A model generated the notes under the pieces. The model was not told where the DNA came from. It saw only the letters and a list, made by a program, of their open reading frames with translations, and made no database searches. From Ga0077555 sp033764055 (GTDB lineage Bacteria > Pseudomonadota > Alphaproteobacteria > Rhizobiales > Hyphomicrobiaceae): 64,000 bases of DNA. The position numbers and the translations under genes were made by a program. Shown piece after piece: positions 1 to 8,613 of the stretch. Every line of letters begins with the position of its first letter. The stretch's first letter is position 1. The DNA lies in assembly GCA_033764055.1 (NCBI GenBank), contig JANRJI010000077.1, positions 4,720 to 68,719 of the forward strand, in the 5' to 3' direction.

Positions 1-200
1 CCGAGATGGACGAGAAGGCGCGCGTCTACGGCGAGCGTTATCCGATCGACGAGGACTTCCTCGCGGCGCTCGGGATCATGCCGGCCGCCTCCGGCGCGGC
101 GCTCGGCTTCGACCGTCTGGTGATGCTGGCAACCGGTGCCACGCGGGTCGACCAGGTGCTCTGGACGCCGGTGGCCGAAATGGGCACAAGGAGCCTGTGA
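1..200 (+). CDS. epmA: EF-P--lysine ligase EpmA, C-terminal fragment
   Basis: This is the 3' end of a gene whose start lies before the window; the frame is open from base 3. The last 65 or so residues carry class II aminoacyl-tRNA synthetase motif 3 (GFDRLVMLATGA) in a lysyl-tRNA-synthetase-like context. EpmA (PoxA/GenX) is the short LysRS paralogue that attaches (R)-beta-lysine to a conserved lysine of elongation factor P. Motif 3 contributes to ATP binding. The assignment to EpmA rather than LysS rests mainly on the neighbour: the stop codon overlaps the GTG start of epmB by 4 bases (GTGA), and epmB makes the beta-lysine substrate. A C-terminal LysRS fragment would look similar. Confidence 0.85.
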   Translation, partial: EMDEKARVYGERYPIDEDFLAALGIMPAASGAALGFDRLVMLATGATRVDQVLWTPVAEMGTRSL

Positions 201-1246
201 CACAGCCGCGCAAAACTCTCCGGAGCATCGAGGACCTCGCAGGCGAAGGCCTGCTGGCGCGTGCGGACGTCCCCCCGCTCGAGGCTGTCGCTGCCCGTTA
301 TGCCGTGGCGGTGACGCCCGAGATGGCCGCCCTCGTCGATCGCGACGCCACCGCCGATCCGATCGCTCGCCAGTTCATTCCCGATGCCCGGGAGCTCGTC
401 ACGGGCCCCGAGGAGCACGCCGACCCCATCGGCGACCGGCCTCACGAGAAGGTGCCGGGACTCATCCACCGCTATCCGGACCGGGTCCTGCTCAAGGTCA
501 CCCATAGCTGCCCGGTCTATTGTCGCTTCTGCTTCCGCCGCGAGACGGTCGGCCCCGCCGGCGCTCCGCCGATGGGGGGCAGAGCGCTCGACGAGGCGCT
601 CGCCTACATCGCGGCTCATCCCGGAATCTTCGAGGTGATCCTGACCGGCGGCGATCCGCTGGTGCTTAGTCCGCGCCGCATCCGCGAGCTGACGGAGCGC
701 CTCGGAGCCATCAGGCATGTGAAGGCCGTGCGTTGGCACACTCGCGTCCCGGTCGTCGATCCGTCGCGCGTCACCGCCGAGCTCTGTGCGGCGCTTTCGG
801 CGACGACGACGGCCGTCTGGCTCGGGGTCCACGCGAACCACCCGCGCGAGCTGATGCCTGAAGCGCGCGAGGCCATCGGACGGTTGCGCAGCGCTGGCCT
901 GTCGCTGGTCAGCCAGACGGTCCTGCTCAGGGGCGTGAATGACGATGCGGCCACGCTCGCAGAGCTGTTCCGTGGCTTCGTAGCGCTGGGCGTCAAGCCC
1001 TACTATCTGCATCACGCCGACCTCGCCCCCGGAACCAGTCATTTTCGCACCACGCTCGCCGAGGGCCAGGCGATCATGCGAACGCTGCGCGGCCGAATCT
1101 CGGGCCTGGCCCTGCCAACCTACGTGCTCGACATCCCAGGAGGCCACGGCAAGGTGTCTGTGGGGCCTGACTACGTGGACACGGCCACAGGCCGAGTGAC
1201 CGACAATAGTGGCACCGGCCACCTATACCCACCGGCGAGGCTGTGA
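197..1246 (+). CDS. epmB: EF-P (R)-beta-lysine synthase / lysine 2,3-aminomutase EpmB
   Basis: This 349-residue radical-SAM/PLP enzyme of the lysine 2,3-aminomutase family converts (S)-alpha-lysine to (R)-beta-lysine for EF-P modification. The 4Fe-4S ligands Cys105, Cys109 and Cys112 form CxxxCxxC inside HSCPVYCRFCFRRE. The GGDPL motif and the later HHADLAPGTSHFR segment are typical of the family. The length fits EpmB rather than the longer catabolic KamA enzymes. The GTG start overlaps the epmA stop, so the two genes are translationally coupled and together support a working EF-P lysylation pathway. The efp gene is not in view. Confidence 0.93.
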   Translation: MTQPRKTLRSIEDLAGEGLLARADVPPLEAVAARYAVAVTPEMAALVDRDATADPIARQFIPDARELVTGPEEHADPIGDRPHEKVPGLIHRYPDRVLLKVTHSCPVYCRFCFRRETVGPAGAPPMGGRALDEALAYIAAHPGIFEVILTGGDPLVLSPRRIRELTERLGAIRHVKAVRWHTRVPVVDPSRVTAELCAALSATTTAVWLGVHANHPRELMPEAREAIGRLRSAGLSLVSQTVLLRGVNDDAATLAELFRGFVALGVKPYYLHHADLAPGTSHFRTTLAEGQAIMRTLRGRISGLALPTYVLDIPGGHGKVSVGPDYVDTATGRVTDNSGTGHLYPPARL

Positions 1247-1332
1247 CGGCGGCTCACCGCGCATTGTCCAAGGCTTAACTCGGGGCCTGCTAGGGTTGGC
1301 GATCCCACATAGCCGAAGCAAAGGGCAGGCCG

Positions 1333-1689
1333 ATGAGCACGAAAGTCTGGTACGATGACCTGGTGCTTGCGGAGCTGGAGGTCATTCGCTCTCGTGAGCG
1401 GATGCAGCGCGCTACCTTCGACCGCATCTGCGCGAGCCTCAGCGACGGCAAGAGCACGGCCGACGGGATCGAGTTGGTGGTGGTCGACGGCCCCAGCTGC
1501 AACGTCGCCTACAAAGGCCATCCCGTTTTCGCCTTCGAGGTTGGAGGACGCTCGATCCTGCTCACGCCCACCGGCGGCGAGAAGCTGAACATCGCCGACA
1601 TCGAGTCCGCGAAGCAGGTCATGGCGAAAATCATGGCGCTTGCCATCGGCCGCGTCGACCCCGTCGGTCCCGAGCCGGCGGAGGCCTGA
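1333..1689 (+). CDS. hypothetical protein, 118 aa
   Basis: I do not recognise this small protein. It is acidic, has no signal peptide or membrane segment, and contains a probable beta-rich core (residues about 50-80: VVDGPSCNVAYKGHPVFAFEV) followed by a helical C-terminus. The ATG is preceded by AGGGCAGG at a suitable distance, and the frame has codon use like its neighbours, so I consider it real. It follows epmB by 86 bp on the same strand and converges with hemA. No function is proposed. Confidence 0.6.
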   Translation: MSTKVWYDDLVLAELEVIRSRERMQRATFDRICASLSDGKSTADGIELVVVDGPSCNVAYKGHPVFAFEVGGRSILLTPTGGEKLNIADIESAKQVMAKIMALAIGRVDPVGPEPAEA

Positions 1690-1812
1690 TCGCGTAACAG
1701 GAGGCTGTTGCAACTGAGGTTCGCGGGGCCACAGGACAGCCGGTGGCCCGGGGCGCGCCAGCCAGGCTCGCTGCTGCTCCGGGCGCCCCGGCGCTGACCG
1801 GTCGTCCGCCAG

Positions 1813-3039
1813 CTACTCCGCCGCCCGCTTCTGCTCGAGAGACACCGGACACTCGGCCCAGAGCGCAGACAACGCTGCCACGAGATGATCCATATCGGCG
1901 TCCGAATGCAGCGGCGTCGGCGTCAGGCGAAGCCGCTCCGTGCCCTTCGGCACGGTCGGGTAATTGATCGGCTGAACGTAGATCCCGTAGCGGTCGAGCA
2001 GCATGTCGGTGACCCGCTTGCAGATCACAGGGTCGCCGACCAGCACCGGCACGATATGGCTCGGGTTGTCGATGACCGGCAGGCCCGCATTCTTGAGCCG
2101 GCGCTTCAGGGTCCGTGCGCGCTCCTGATGGCGCGCCCGCTCCAGACCCGACACCTTGAGGTGGCGGATCGAGGCGACCGCGCCCGCCGCGATGGCCGGC
2201 GCCAGCGACGTCGTGAAGATGAAGCCCGGTGCATAGCTGCGGATGGCGTCGCAGATGTCGCGGCTCGCGGCGATGTAGCCGCCCATCACACCGAAGCCCT
2301 TGGCCAGCGTACCGTTGATGATGTCGACCTCGGCCATGACGCCGTCGCGCTCGGCGATGCCGCCGCCGCGGGGGCCGTACATGCCGACCGCATGCACCTC
2401 GTCGAGGTAGGTGATCGCGCCGTACTTACGGGCCAAAGCCGTGATGCCGGCGATCGGCGCGATGGTCCCGTCCATCGAGTAGACGCTCTCGAACGCGATG
2501 ATCTTGGCCCGGTCACGCGGCAGGGCGGCCAAGCGCCGCTCGAGGTCGACGAGGTCGTTGTGATCGAACACCTGCTTCTCGCCACCGCCGTTGCGGATGC
2601 CGGCGATCATCGAGGCGTGGTTCTTCTCGTCGGACAGGATGACCGAGCCCGGCAGCAGCCGTTGCAGCGTGGCGAGCGTGGTGTCGTTGGCAACGAAAGC
2701 AGACGTGAAGACCAGCGCCGCCTCCTTGCCGTGGAGGTCGGCGAGCTCCTGCTCCAGCTCGACGTGATAGTGGGTTGTGCCCGAGATGTTGCGGGTGCCG
2801 CCCGACCCGGCGCCCACCTCGTCGATGGCCTGGTGCATGGCTGCGAGCACCGCCGGATGCTGGCCCATGCCCAGATAGTCGTTCGAGCACCAGACGGTGA
2901 TCTCGCGAACGCCTGTGTCGCCGTGCCGCACCGCTCTAGGAAATGCGCCGCGCGTTCGGCAGATGTCGGCAAAGACGCGATAGCGGCCTTCCCCATGAAT
3001 GCGGGCCAGTGCGTCCTTGAACGCGCGATCGTAATTCAT
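1813..3039 (-). CDS. hemA: 5-aminolevulinate synthase
   Basis: This 408-residue PLP enzyme of the alpha-oxoamine synthase family condenses glycine and succinyl-CoA to 5-aminolevulinate, the first step of the alphaproteobacterial (C4) haem pathway. It begins MNYDRAFKDALARIHGEGRY, the usual ALAS N-terminus. Other family signatures are WCSNDYLGMGQHP, the SGGTRNISGTTHYHVELE glycine loop and DEVHAVGMYG. The PLP lysine is Lys247 in NGTLAKGFGVMGGY. The frame stays open to 3171, but ATG 3039 gives the family start. A sequence matching the Irr box lies about 135-150 bp upstream, suggesting iron/haem control. Confidence 0.96.
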   Translation of the reverse strand: MNYDRAFKDALARIHGEGRYRVFADICRTRGAFPRAVRHGDTGVREITVWCSNDYLGMGQHPAVLAAMHQAIDEVGAGSGGTRNISGTTHYHVELEQELADLHGKEAALVFTSAFVANDTTLATLQRLLPGSVILSDEKNHASMIAGIRNGGGEKQVFDHNDLVDLERRLAALPRDRAKIIAFESVYSMDGTIAPIAGITALARKYGAITYLDEVHAVGMYGPRGGGIAERDGVMAEVDIINGTLAKGFGVMGGYIAASRDICDAIRSYAPGFIFTTSLAPAIAAGAVASIRHLKVSGLERARHQERARTLKRRLKNAGLPVIDNPSHIVPVLVGDPVICKRVTDMLLDRYGIYVQPINYPTVPKGTERLRLTPTPLHSDADMDHLVAALSALWAECPVSLEQKRAAE

Positions 3040-3171
3040 GCGTCTCGTCTCCACTCCCGCTGACGGTCCCGCAGGCAATCGACTGCCGACCAGCGCGGCA
3101 TCATGGCCGGAACGGCGACTCGGCCGCCGGTGATCGCCTCGCCGGCACACTGCGGCACCCAACGCCCGCAC

Positions 3172-3188
3172 TTTAGAAAATTTCTAGC
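3172..3188. promoter_or_regulatory. putative Irr box (iron control element) upstream of hemA
   Basis: The sequence TTTAGAAAATTTCTAGC matches the published rhizobial Irr-box/ICE consensus TTTAGAAnnnTTCTAAA at 12 of 14 defined positions. It contains the perfect inverted repeat TAGAAA-A-TTTCTA and is AT-rich in a GC-rich background. It lies in the 238-bp space upstream of hemA, with its centre about 141 bp before the ATG. Irr is the haem-responsive Fur-family regulator of Rhizobiales and relatives. The irr gene itself is not in the window, so the regulation is inferred. Confidence 0.6.
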
Positions 3189-3277
3189 GGTCCGTTAACG
3201 GCCCGGCTCCCAGCGCTTTGTCGCATCGGTCCCCTTTCGGCAACTTGACGGCGCTCAAGCGGCCGCACCACATCCGC

Positions 3278-4243
3278 TCAGTAGCCGCGGTCGCGGTCGA
3301 CCAGCTCCTTCAGCGGCTCACCGGCGAGGTGGCGCCGCACGTTCTCGGTAAGGAGCGAGGCGACCCACTTGTCGCGATCCGGATGACCACCGCCGATGTG
3401 CGGCAGCACCATGATGCCGGGGGTCTGCCAGAAGGGGTGGTCCGAGGGTAGCGGCTCGGTCCGGAACACGTCGAGCACGGCGCCGGCGATCTCCTTTTCT
3501 CGCACCGCCGCGATCAGGTCGTCGTCGACGATGAGCGCGCCCCGGCCAAAATTGATCAGCCACGCCGTCGGCTTCATGCGCCGGAGGCGCGAGCGGTCGA
3601 GCATGTTCTCGGTTGCGGGTGTCACCGGCAACAACAGCACGACGAAATCGCTCTCAGCGAGCACCTCGTCGGTGCCGTCGAAACCATAAACCTTGTCGAC
3701 ATGCGCAATGCTGCCCATCGACCGCTTGGTGCCGATCACGCGCATGTCGAGCGCGGCAGCCCGGCGCGCCAGGTCGACGCCGATGGCCCCGAGGCCGAGA
3801 ATGCCAAGTGTCTTGCCCGACAATGTCGCCGATTGCGAGCGCACCCATTTCGACTGCACCTGGTTCTGCGCAATCGTTGCGTAGTGCTTGGTGATGTGGA
3901 AAAGCGCGCCCAGGATGTTCTCCGGCATCTGCGGCAGGTGCGTGCCGCGCGCAGCCGATAGTGGCACGTCGGGCTTCAGGTCCTTCCGCGCCATCCACCC
4001 GTCCACGCCCGCGGTCATGGACTGGATCATCTTGAGGCGCGGCATTCTCGCGAGCGTGCCTGGAGGAGCGCCGAAGGCGAGCAGCACCTCGCATCGCGCG
4101 AGCTGGTCATCGGTCGCGGCCGCGCCGGGTGCGACGTGTGCAATCTCGAACCGCTCGGCAAGACCGGCCTCGGCGAGGCTCGCCTGGAAGGGCTTGGTGT
4201 CCGACACCCAGAGCAGCATGAGGGGCTTGTTCGGAATGCTCAT
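3278..4243 (-). CDS. D-2-hydroxyacid dehydrogenase (NAD-binding)
   Basis: This 321-residue protein is of the D-isomer-specific 2-hydroxyacid dehydrogenase family, which interconverts 2-hydroxy and 2-keto acids with NAD(P). The nucleotide-binding motif is LGILGLGAIGVDLARRAAAL, in the middle of the protein. The catalytic Arg lies in NFGRGALIVDDDLI, and the acid/base His in LPHIGGGHPDRDKW near the C-terminus. ATG 4243 is preferred over the GTG at 4258 because GAGGAG precedes it at normal spacing. It follows the epimerase-like gene at 4255-5241 with an 11-bp gap, so the two probably act on related sugar or hydroxy acids. The substrate is unknown. Confidence 0.88.
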   Translation of the reverse strand: MSIPNKPLMLLWVSDTKPFQASLAEAGLAERFEIAHVAPGAAATDDQLARCEVLLAFGAPPGTLARMPRLKMIQSMTAGVDGWMARKDLKPDVPLSAARGTHLPQMPENILGALFHITKHYATIAQNQVQSKWVRSQSATLSGKTLGILGLGAIGVDLARRAAALDMRVIGTKRSMGSIAHVDKVYGFDGTDEVLAESDFVVLLLPVTPATENMLDRSRLRRMKPTAWLINFGRGALIVDDDLIAAVREKEIAGAVLDVFRTEPLPSDHPFWQTPGIMVLPHIGGGHPDRDKWVASLLTENVRRHLAGEPLKELVDRDRGY

Positions 4244-4254
4244 GGCTGTGCTCC

Positions 4255-5241
4255 TCACGCGATCTTGCCGCCGAGCTCGTCGTCGATGTGGACGCGGATG
4301 ATGTCCTCGAAGCTCGCTTCCGCCTTGAAGCCGAGCTCGATGGCGCGCTTGGTCTCGAAGTTGCGTGGCCAGCCGGCGACGATCTCCTGGACGAACGGGT
4401 CCGGCACGCGCTTGATGCGCGCCACGACCCTCTCACCTGCGACCTTGCGCAAGGCCTCGATCTGCTGGCCGACCGTGACGGCGAGGCCGGGCATGGAGAG
4501 GTTGCGGCGCGCCCCGAGCCGGGCGCCGGCGATGGTCGCCGCGTGCAGCAGGAAGCCGATCGCCGCCCGGGGCGAGGCATGCCAGTGCATGACGTCCTCG
4601 GAGACCGGCAGCACGGCCTCCAGGCCCGCCAATGGCTCGCGGATGATATTCGAGAAGAAGCCCGAGGCCGCCTTGTTGGGCTTTCCCGGCCGAACGCAGA
4701 TGGTCGGCAACCGGATGCCGACGCCATCGAGGATGCCCTTGCGGGTATAGTCGGCCAGCAGCAACTCGCCGATCGCCTTCTGCGTGCCGTAGCTGGTCAG
4801 CGGCGTCAGGAAGAAGTCGTCGGGGATCTTCTCGGGGAAGGGAGCGCCGAACACCGCGATCGACGAGGTGAACACGAGCCGGGGCTTCCGGGAGGCGCCG
4901 TCGTAGGCCCGCCGGATCGACTCCAGCAGGTTCATCGTGCCCTGAAGATTGATGCGGTAGCCCTTCTCGAACTCCTGCTCGGCCTCGCCCGAGACGATCG
5001 CGGCCAGATGGAAGATCACGTCGGGCTTGCCTGCGACCAGCCTATCGGTCTCGCCGGGAGCCGGCAGATCGCCGGTCAGCAGCTCGACCGGGAAGCGCGC
5101 GTCAGCGGGCTTCTGTGGTGCGACAACATCATAGAGTGTGAGGCCGGTGATCTCGGCGCTGCCGAGCCGCCCGTCGCGCGCGAGGCGCTCGGCGAGCTTG
5201 CGGCCGACCATGCCCGCGCCGCCGAGGATCAGGACTTTCAT
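4255..5241 (-). CDS. denD: NAD-dependent epimerase/dehydratase family, D-erythronate dehydrogenase-like
   Basis: This 328-residue extended short-chain dehydrogenase has an N-terminal GGAGMVGRKLAERLARDG nucleotide-binding motif. An HLAAIVSGEAEQEFEKGY segment follows, and the catalytic Tyr-Lys pair is in TSYGTQKAIGELLL. The overall sequence matches the DenD type, which oxidises the C2 hydroxyl of D-erythronate in the four-carbon acid-sugar pathway. The usual kinase, isomerase and aldolase partners of that pathway are absent here; instead a 2-hydroxyacid dehydrogenase follows. The symbol is therefore a family assignment. ATG 5241 has GGAG 8 bases upstream. Confidence 0.82.
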   Translation of the reverse strand: MKVLILGGAGMVGRKLAERLARDGRLGSAEITGLTLYDVVAPQKPADARFPVELLTGDLPAPGETDRLVAGKPDVIFHLAAIVSGEAEQEFEKGYRINLQGTMNLLESIRRAYDGASRKPRLVFTSSIAVFGAPFPEKIPDDFFLTPLTSYGTQKAIGELLLADYTRKGILDGVGIRLPTICVRPGKPNKAASGFFSNIIREPLAGLEAVLPVSEDVMHWHASPRAAIGFLLHAATIAGARLGARRNLSMPGLAVTVGQQIEALRKVAGERVVARIKRVPDPFVQEIVAGWPRNFETKRAIELGFKAEASFEDIIRVHIDDELGGKIA

Positions 5242-5336
5242 TGAGGCGTCTCCAGAGATCGTCGCTCTTTCGTGCCAGTTAGAGCATGCGACGACCTGCT
5301 GCGGCAATCGTCAGCCGCGGGGGCTTCGAGTTGCCG

Positions 5337-6785
5337 TTACGCCTTGATCCGGATGGCTGCGAACGCCTCGAGCGCCCGGCGGCGGGCCGCAGGGTGCGCG
5401 ACGATCGGCGCAGGATAGGTCTGGCCCAGTCGCACCCCCGCCTGCTCCAGCACAGACGGAGGCGCCTCGAAGGGGGCATGGATGTGCTCGGCCGGCAGCT
5501 TCGCCAGCTCCGGCACGAAGCGGCGGACGTAGGTCCCTTCGGGATCGAACGTCCGACCCTGCTTCACCGGATTGAAGATGCGGAAATAGGGCGCCGCATC
5601 GGCGCCGCTGCCAGCCACCCACTGCCAGCTCGCGGCATTGTTGGCGAGATCGGCATCAACCAGCGTGTCCCAGAACCACGACTGGCCGGCTTGCCACGGC
5701 ACGAGCAGGTCCTTGACCAGGAACGACGCGGCGATCATGCGCACGCGATTATGCATGTAGCCGGTCTGCCAGAGCTCCCTCATGCCCGCATCGACGACCG
5801 GATAGCCGGTCAGGCCCTTCTGCCAGGCAGCCAGCACCTCCGGGTCGCTCTGCCACGGAAAATCCTCGAATTCAGGCCGGAACGGCACTTCCGGCAGGTT
5901 CGGCCAGTGATGCAACAGATAGGCCGAGAACTCGCGCCAGAGCAGCTCGCTGCAGAACTTGTCGACGCCGCTTCCACCTTCCTCCCCGCTCGCCGCCCGG
6001 TTCCTCGCCGCATGCCAGCACATGTGTGGGCTGATCTCGCCGAAATGCAGGTGCGGTGACAGCCGCGACGTCCCCATCAGATCCGGCCGGTCGCGATCGG
6101 CGCGGTAGCGCGCGACGGGCCCGCCGAGGAACGCCGACAATCGATCGGAGGCCCCAGCCTCGCCCGGGGACCACGCCTCGCGCAGGCCTCCAGCCCAATC
6201 AGGGTGGCAGGGCAGCAATCCGAGACTTGCCATGTCGAGGCTTTCGGGCCAGCGCTGCGGTGCCGACAGCCTGGAAGGAGCTCCGACCGGCCGCCGCGGC
6301 GTGGGCGCGGCCATGGCCGCTCGCGCGAACGCCGAATAGACCCGGAACGGCGCGCCGGACTGACTGAGGATCGTCTCCGGCTCGAACAGGTGCGCGCCGC
6401 CGAAGCGCTTGAGCTCGATGCCGCTGCCCGCCAGGGAAGCCTTGAGCGTCCGATCGACGTCTGCAGCCCACGGCTCGATCATCCGAGTGACATGGATGGC
6501 GGACGCGCCCACCTCCTCTGCAATCTGCGGCATCACGGCGTCAGCCGGCCCTCTCCTCACGATCAGCCGCGACCCGAGCCGCTCGAGAGATGCCGCCAGC
6601 CTCGGCAAGCTCGTGCCGAGCCACCAGCGACTCGCGCCGCCAGGACGCCACCGGCCTGGGCTGTCGTCGTCCAGCAGATAGACCGGTACGACGGGCCGGC
6701 CCGTTGCCACGGCCGCCGCCAGGGCGGGATGGTCGGCGAGACGCAGGTCCTGCCGCAGCCAGAGGATGACGGGTCTATCGCCCAC
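5337..6785 (-). CDS. phrB: deoxyribodipyrimidine photolyase
   Basis: This 482-residue cryptochrome/photolyase-family protein repairs UV-induced pyrimidine dimers using light. The N-terminal antenna-binding domain starts VILWLRQDLRLADHPAL. The C-terminal FAD domain contains GEISPHMCWHAARN, FCSELLWREFSAYLLHHWP, TGYPVVDAGMRELWQTGYMH and DADLANNAASWQWVAGSG, which are the substrate and FAD contacts of class I CPD photolyases. Its length is normal for the family. Downstream are the denD-like and hydroxyacid dehydrogenase genes on the same strand, separated by about 95 bp. Confidence 0.95.
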   Translation of the reverse strand: MGDRPVILWLRQDLRLADHPALAAAVATGRPVVPVYLLDDDSPGRWRPGGASRWWLGTSLPRLAASLERLGSRLIVRRGPADAVMPQIAEEVGASAIHVTRMIEPWAADVDRTLKASLAGSGIELKRFGGAHLFEPETILSQSGAPFRVYSAFARAAMAAPTPRRPVGAPSRLSAPQRWPESLDMASLGLLPCHPDWAGGLREAWSPGEAGASDRLSAFLGGPVARYRADRDRPDLMGTSRLSPHLHFGEISPHMCWHAARNRAASGEEGGSGVDKFCSELLWREFSAYLLHHWPNLPEVPFRPEFEDFPWQSDPEVLAAWQKGLTGYPVVDAGMRELWQTGYMHNRVRMIAASFLVKDLLVPWQAGQSWFWDTLVDADLANNAASWQWVAGSGADAAPYFRIFNPVKQGRTFDPEGTYVRRFVPELAKLPAEHIHAPFEAPPSVLEQAGVRLGQTYPAPIVAHPAARRRALEAFAAIRIKA

Positions 6786-6881
6786 GGAGAGCCTTTCCAG
6801 ATCGCGGGTCTGGAACGAGGCCGGGCGACGTTTGGTTCAGCTCCGCCACCGAGCCGACACCGATGGTCATGCGATTGGGGC

Positions 6882-7154
6882 TCAGCCGCCCCAGCTGCAC
6901 ACGACCCGCTCGCAGACACGCGTGCCCGGCAGACTGCATCTCGCGCGGACGAGCCTGCAGGTCCGGCAGGTATAGGACGACAGGCAGCCGCGAACCTGGG
7001 CGCCCCGGCTGAAATTGCAGGTCCGCACAGTCTGGCAATCGCGCCCCGGGTCTGGCGTCGGCACGACCTGGGCCGCCACCGGCGCACCGAGCGCGATCAG
7101 CGCCAGCAGACCTGTGATCGCCGCGATACCACGTGCTCCTGCGCCCCTTCGCAT
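6882..7154 (-). CDS. small secreted cysteine-rich protein
   Basis: This is a predicted 90-residue protein starting MRRGAGARG. A hydrophobic signal peptide (GIAAITGLLALIALGA) with a likely cleavage after PVAAQ is followed by a mature part of about 60 residues with eight cysteines, including a CRTC pair. The even cysteine number and export signal suggest disulphide bonds in the periplasm or outside the cell. I do not recognise a named family. A GTG at 7169 would add five residues before the signal peptide and is less likely. The gene lies between phrB and ilvE on the same strand. Confidence 0.6.
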   Translation of the reverse strand: MRRGAGARGIAAITGLLALIALGAPVAAQVVPTPDPGRDCQTVRTCNFSRGAQVRGCLSSYTCRTCRLVRARCSLPGTRVCERVVCSWGG

Positions 7155-7389
7155 GACACCATCCGCCACCGCGGGCAGGCCCGCACCCGCCCCGCTCCCA
7201 TCATGACGATGACGCCGCCACGATCAATGCGGATCGGGCGGTATGGTGACGAGGGGTGAAGGGATGTACCCCAAAGGCAACTCCACGCCCCCTTGTGCGT
7301 CCCTCGCAAGCCCGCCTGGATCGCCGAAGCACGACAGCGGACGCCACGGCGCCGGCTGCATTCAGATCTCCGGATGAAGAAAAGACGTC

Positions 7390-8505
7390 CTACCCAAGCT
7401 TCATCACCCACCCATGCGGATCTGGGGCGACGCCGCGCTGGATGTCCATCAGCTTCTGCTTGATGCGCATGGTGGTCTGGCCAGGGCCGCCGGCGCCCAT
7501 CCTGAACTCGCCCTCGGGGCTCACGACCCGGCCGATCGGCGTCACGACAGCGGCGGTGCCACACGCGAACGCCTCCGTCAGGCGCCCTCTCTCGGCGTCC
7601 TTGCGCCACTGGTCGATGGCGTAGGGCTCCTCGCGAACCGCGAGCCCCTCGGATTTGGCGAGCGTCATCAGGCTGTCGCGCGTGATGCCCGGCAGGATGG
7701 TGCCCGACAGGGGTGGGGTCTGCAGGGAGCCGTCATTGAAGACGAAGAACACGTTCATGCCGCCGAGCTCCTCCACCCAGCGGTGCTCGGCCGCATCGAG
7801 GAACACGACCTGATCACAGCCATGCTTCGAGGCCTCTGCCTGGGCCACGAGACTGGAGGCGTAGTTGCCGCCGCACTTGGCAGCACCGGTGCCGCCTGGC
7901 GCCGCGCGCGTATAGTCTTGCGAGATCCACAACGACACGGCCGGCGCACCGCTCTTGAAATAGCCCCCGACGGGTGAGAGGATCACCAGATAGAGGTACT
8001 CCGACGACGGCTTCACGCCGAGGAACACCTCGTTCGCGAACATGAACGGCCGGATGTAGAGCGAGCCGCCCTCGACGGTCGGGAACCAGTCGCGGTCGAG
8101 CGCCACGAGCTGGCGGATCGACTCGATGAACATCTCCTCCGGCAGCTCCGGCATGGCGAGGCGGCGGGCGGACTGCTGGAAGCGGCGGGCATTGGCATCC
8201 GGCCGGAACATGGCCATGGAGCCGTCGTCGAGGCGATACGCCTTGAGCCCCTCGAAGATCTCCTGGGCGTAATGGAGGACAGCCGCCGCGGGATCGAGCA
8301 GCAGCGGCTTCCTCGCGGTGACGCGGGCGTCGTGCCAGCCCTTGCCCTCGCTGTAGCGGATCACCGCCATGTGGTCGGTGAAGACCCGGCCGAAGCCGGG
8401 GTCGGCGAGCAGCTTGGCACGGTCGGCGAGGGCTACCGGCTCGACGTTGCGCTCGACCACGAACGACGGTGTGCGTCTTGCTGGGGCTTGGCCGGGCTGT
8501 GTCAT
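7390..8505 (-). CDS. ilvE: branched-chain amino acid aminotransferase
   Basis: This 371-residue fold-type IV PLP aminotransferase performs the last transamination in Ile, Val and Leu synthesis and the first step of their breakdown. The PLP lysine is Lys210 in GTGAAKCGGNYASS. YIRPFMFANE, LSPVGGYFKSG, ELGGMNVFFVF and FACGTAAVVTPIG are classic BCAT segments of the longer (type II) form. The ATG is 3 bases after the stop of a 34-codon ORF with its own strong ribosome-binding site, which hints at translational coupling. The gene is divergent from the marR-type regulator. Confidence 0.95.
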   Translation of the reverse strand: MTQPGQAPARRTPSFVVERNVEPVALADRAKLLADPGFGRVFTDHMAVIRYSEGKGWHDARVTARKPLLLDPAAAVLHYAQEIFEGLKAYRLDDGSMAMFRPDANARRFQQSARRLAMPELPEEMFIESIRQLVALDRDWFPTVEGGSLYIRPFMFANEVFLGVKPSSEYLYLVILSPVGGYFKSGAPAVSLWISQDYTRAAPGGTGAAKCGGNYASSLVAQAEASKHGCDQVVFLDAAEHRWVEELGGMNVFFVFNDGSLQTPPLSGTILPGITRDSLMTLAKSEGLAVREEPYAIDQWRKDAERGRLTEAFACGTAAVVTPIGRVVSPEGEFRMGAGGPGQTTMRIKQKLMDIQRGVAPDPHGWVMKLG

Positions 8506-8508
8506 CGG

Positions 8509-8613
8509 TCACCTCGTCCTGGTCGTCGTCGTCATTGCGATCTGTGCGGCCCCGAAGGACATGCACGCGCGGTCGAGCGCACAGGCGTCGATCTCGATGA
8601 GAACCGAGGTCAT
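8509..8613 (-). CDS. possible 34-aa leader ORF of ilvE
   Basis: A short frame begins at an ATG preceded by GAGGAG at about 9 bases and ends TGA 3 bases before the ilvE ATG. Its N-terminus MTSVLIEIDA contains Val, Leu, Ile, Ile in quick succession, and it ends MTTTTRTR. The RNA just before it can fold a GCGGG-TTCGAG-CCCGC stem. This arrangement would fit translational coupling or a leader peptide sensing branched-chain amino acid supply. The branched-chain codons are too few for a classical attenuator, and no terminator was seen between the two ORFs. Confidence 0.35.
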   Translation of the reverse strand: MTSVLIEIDACALDRACMSFGAAQIAMTTTTRTR

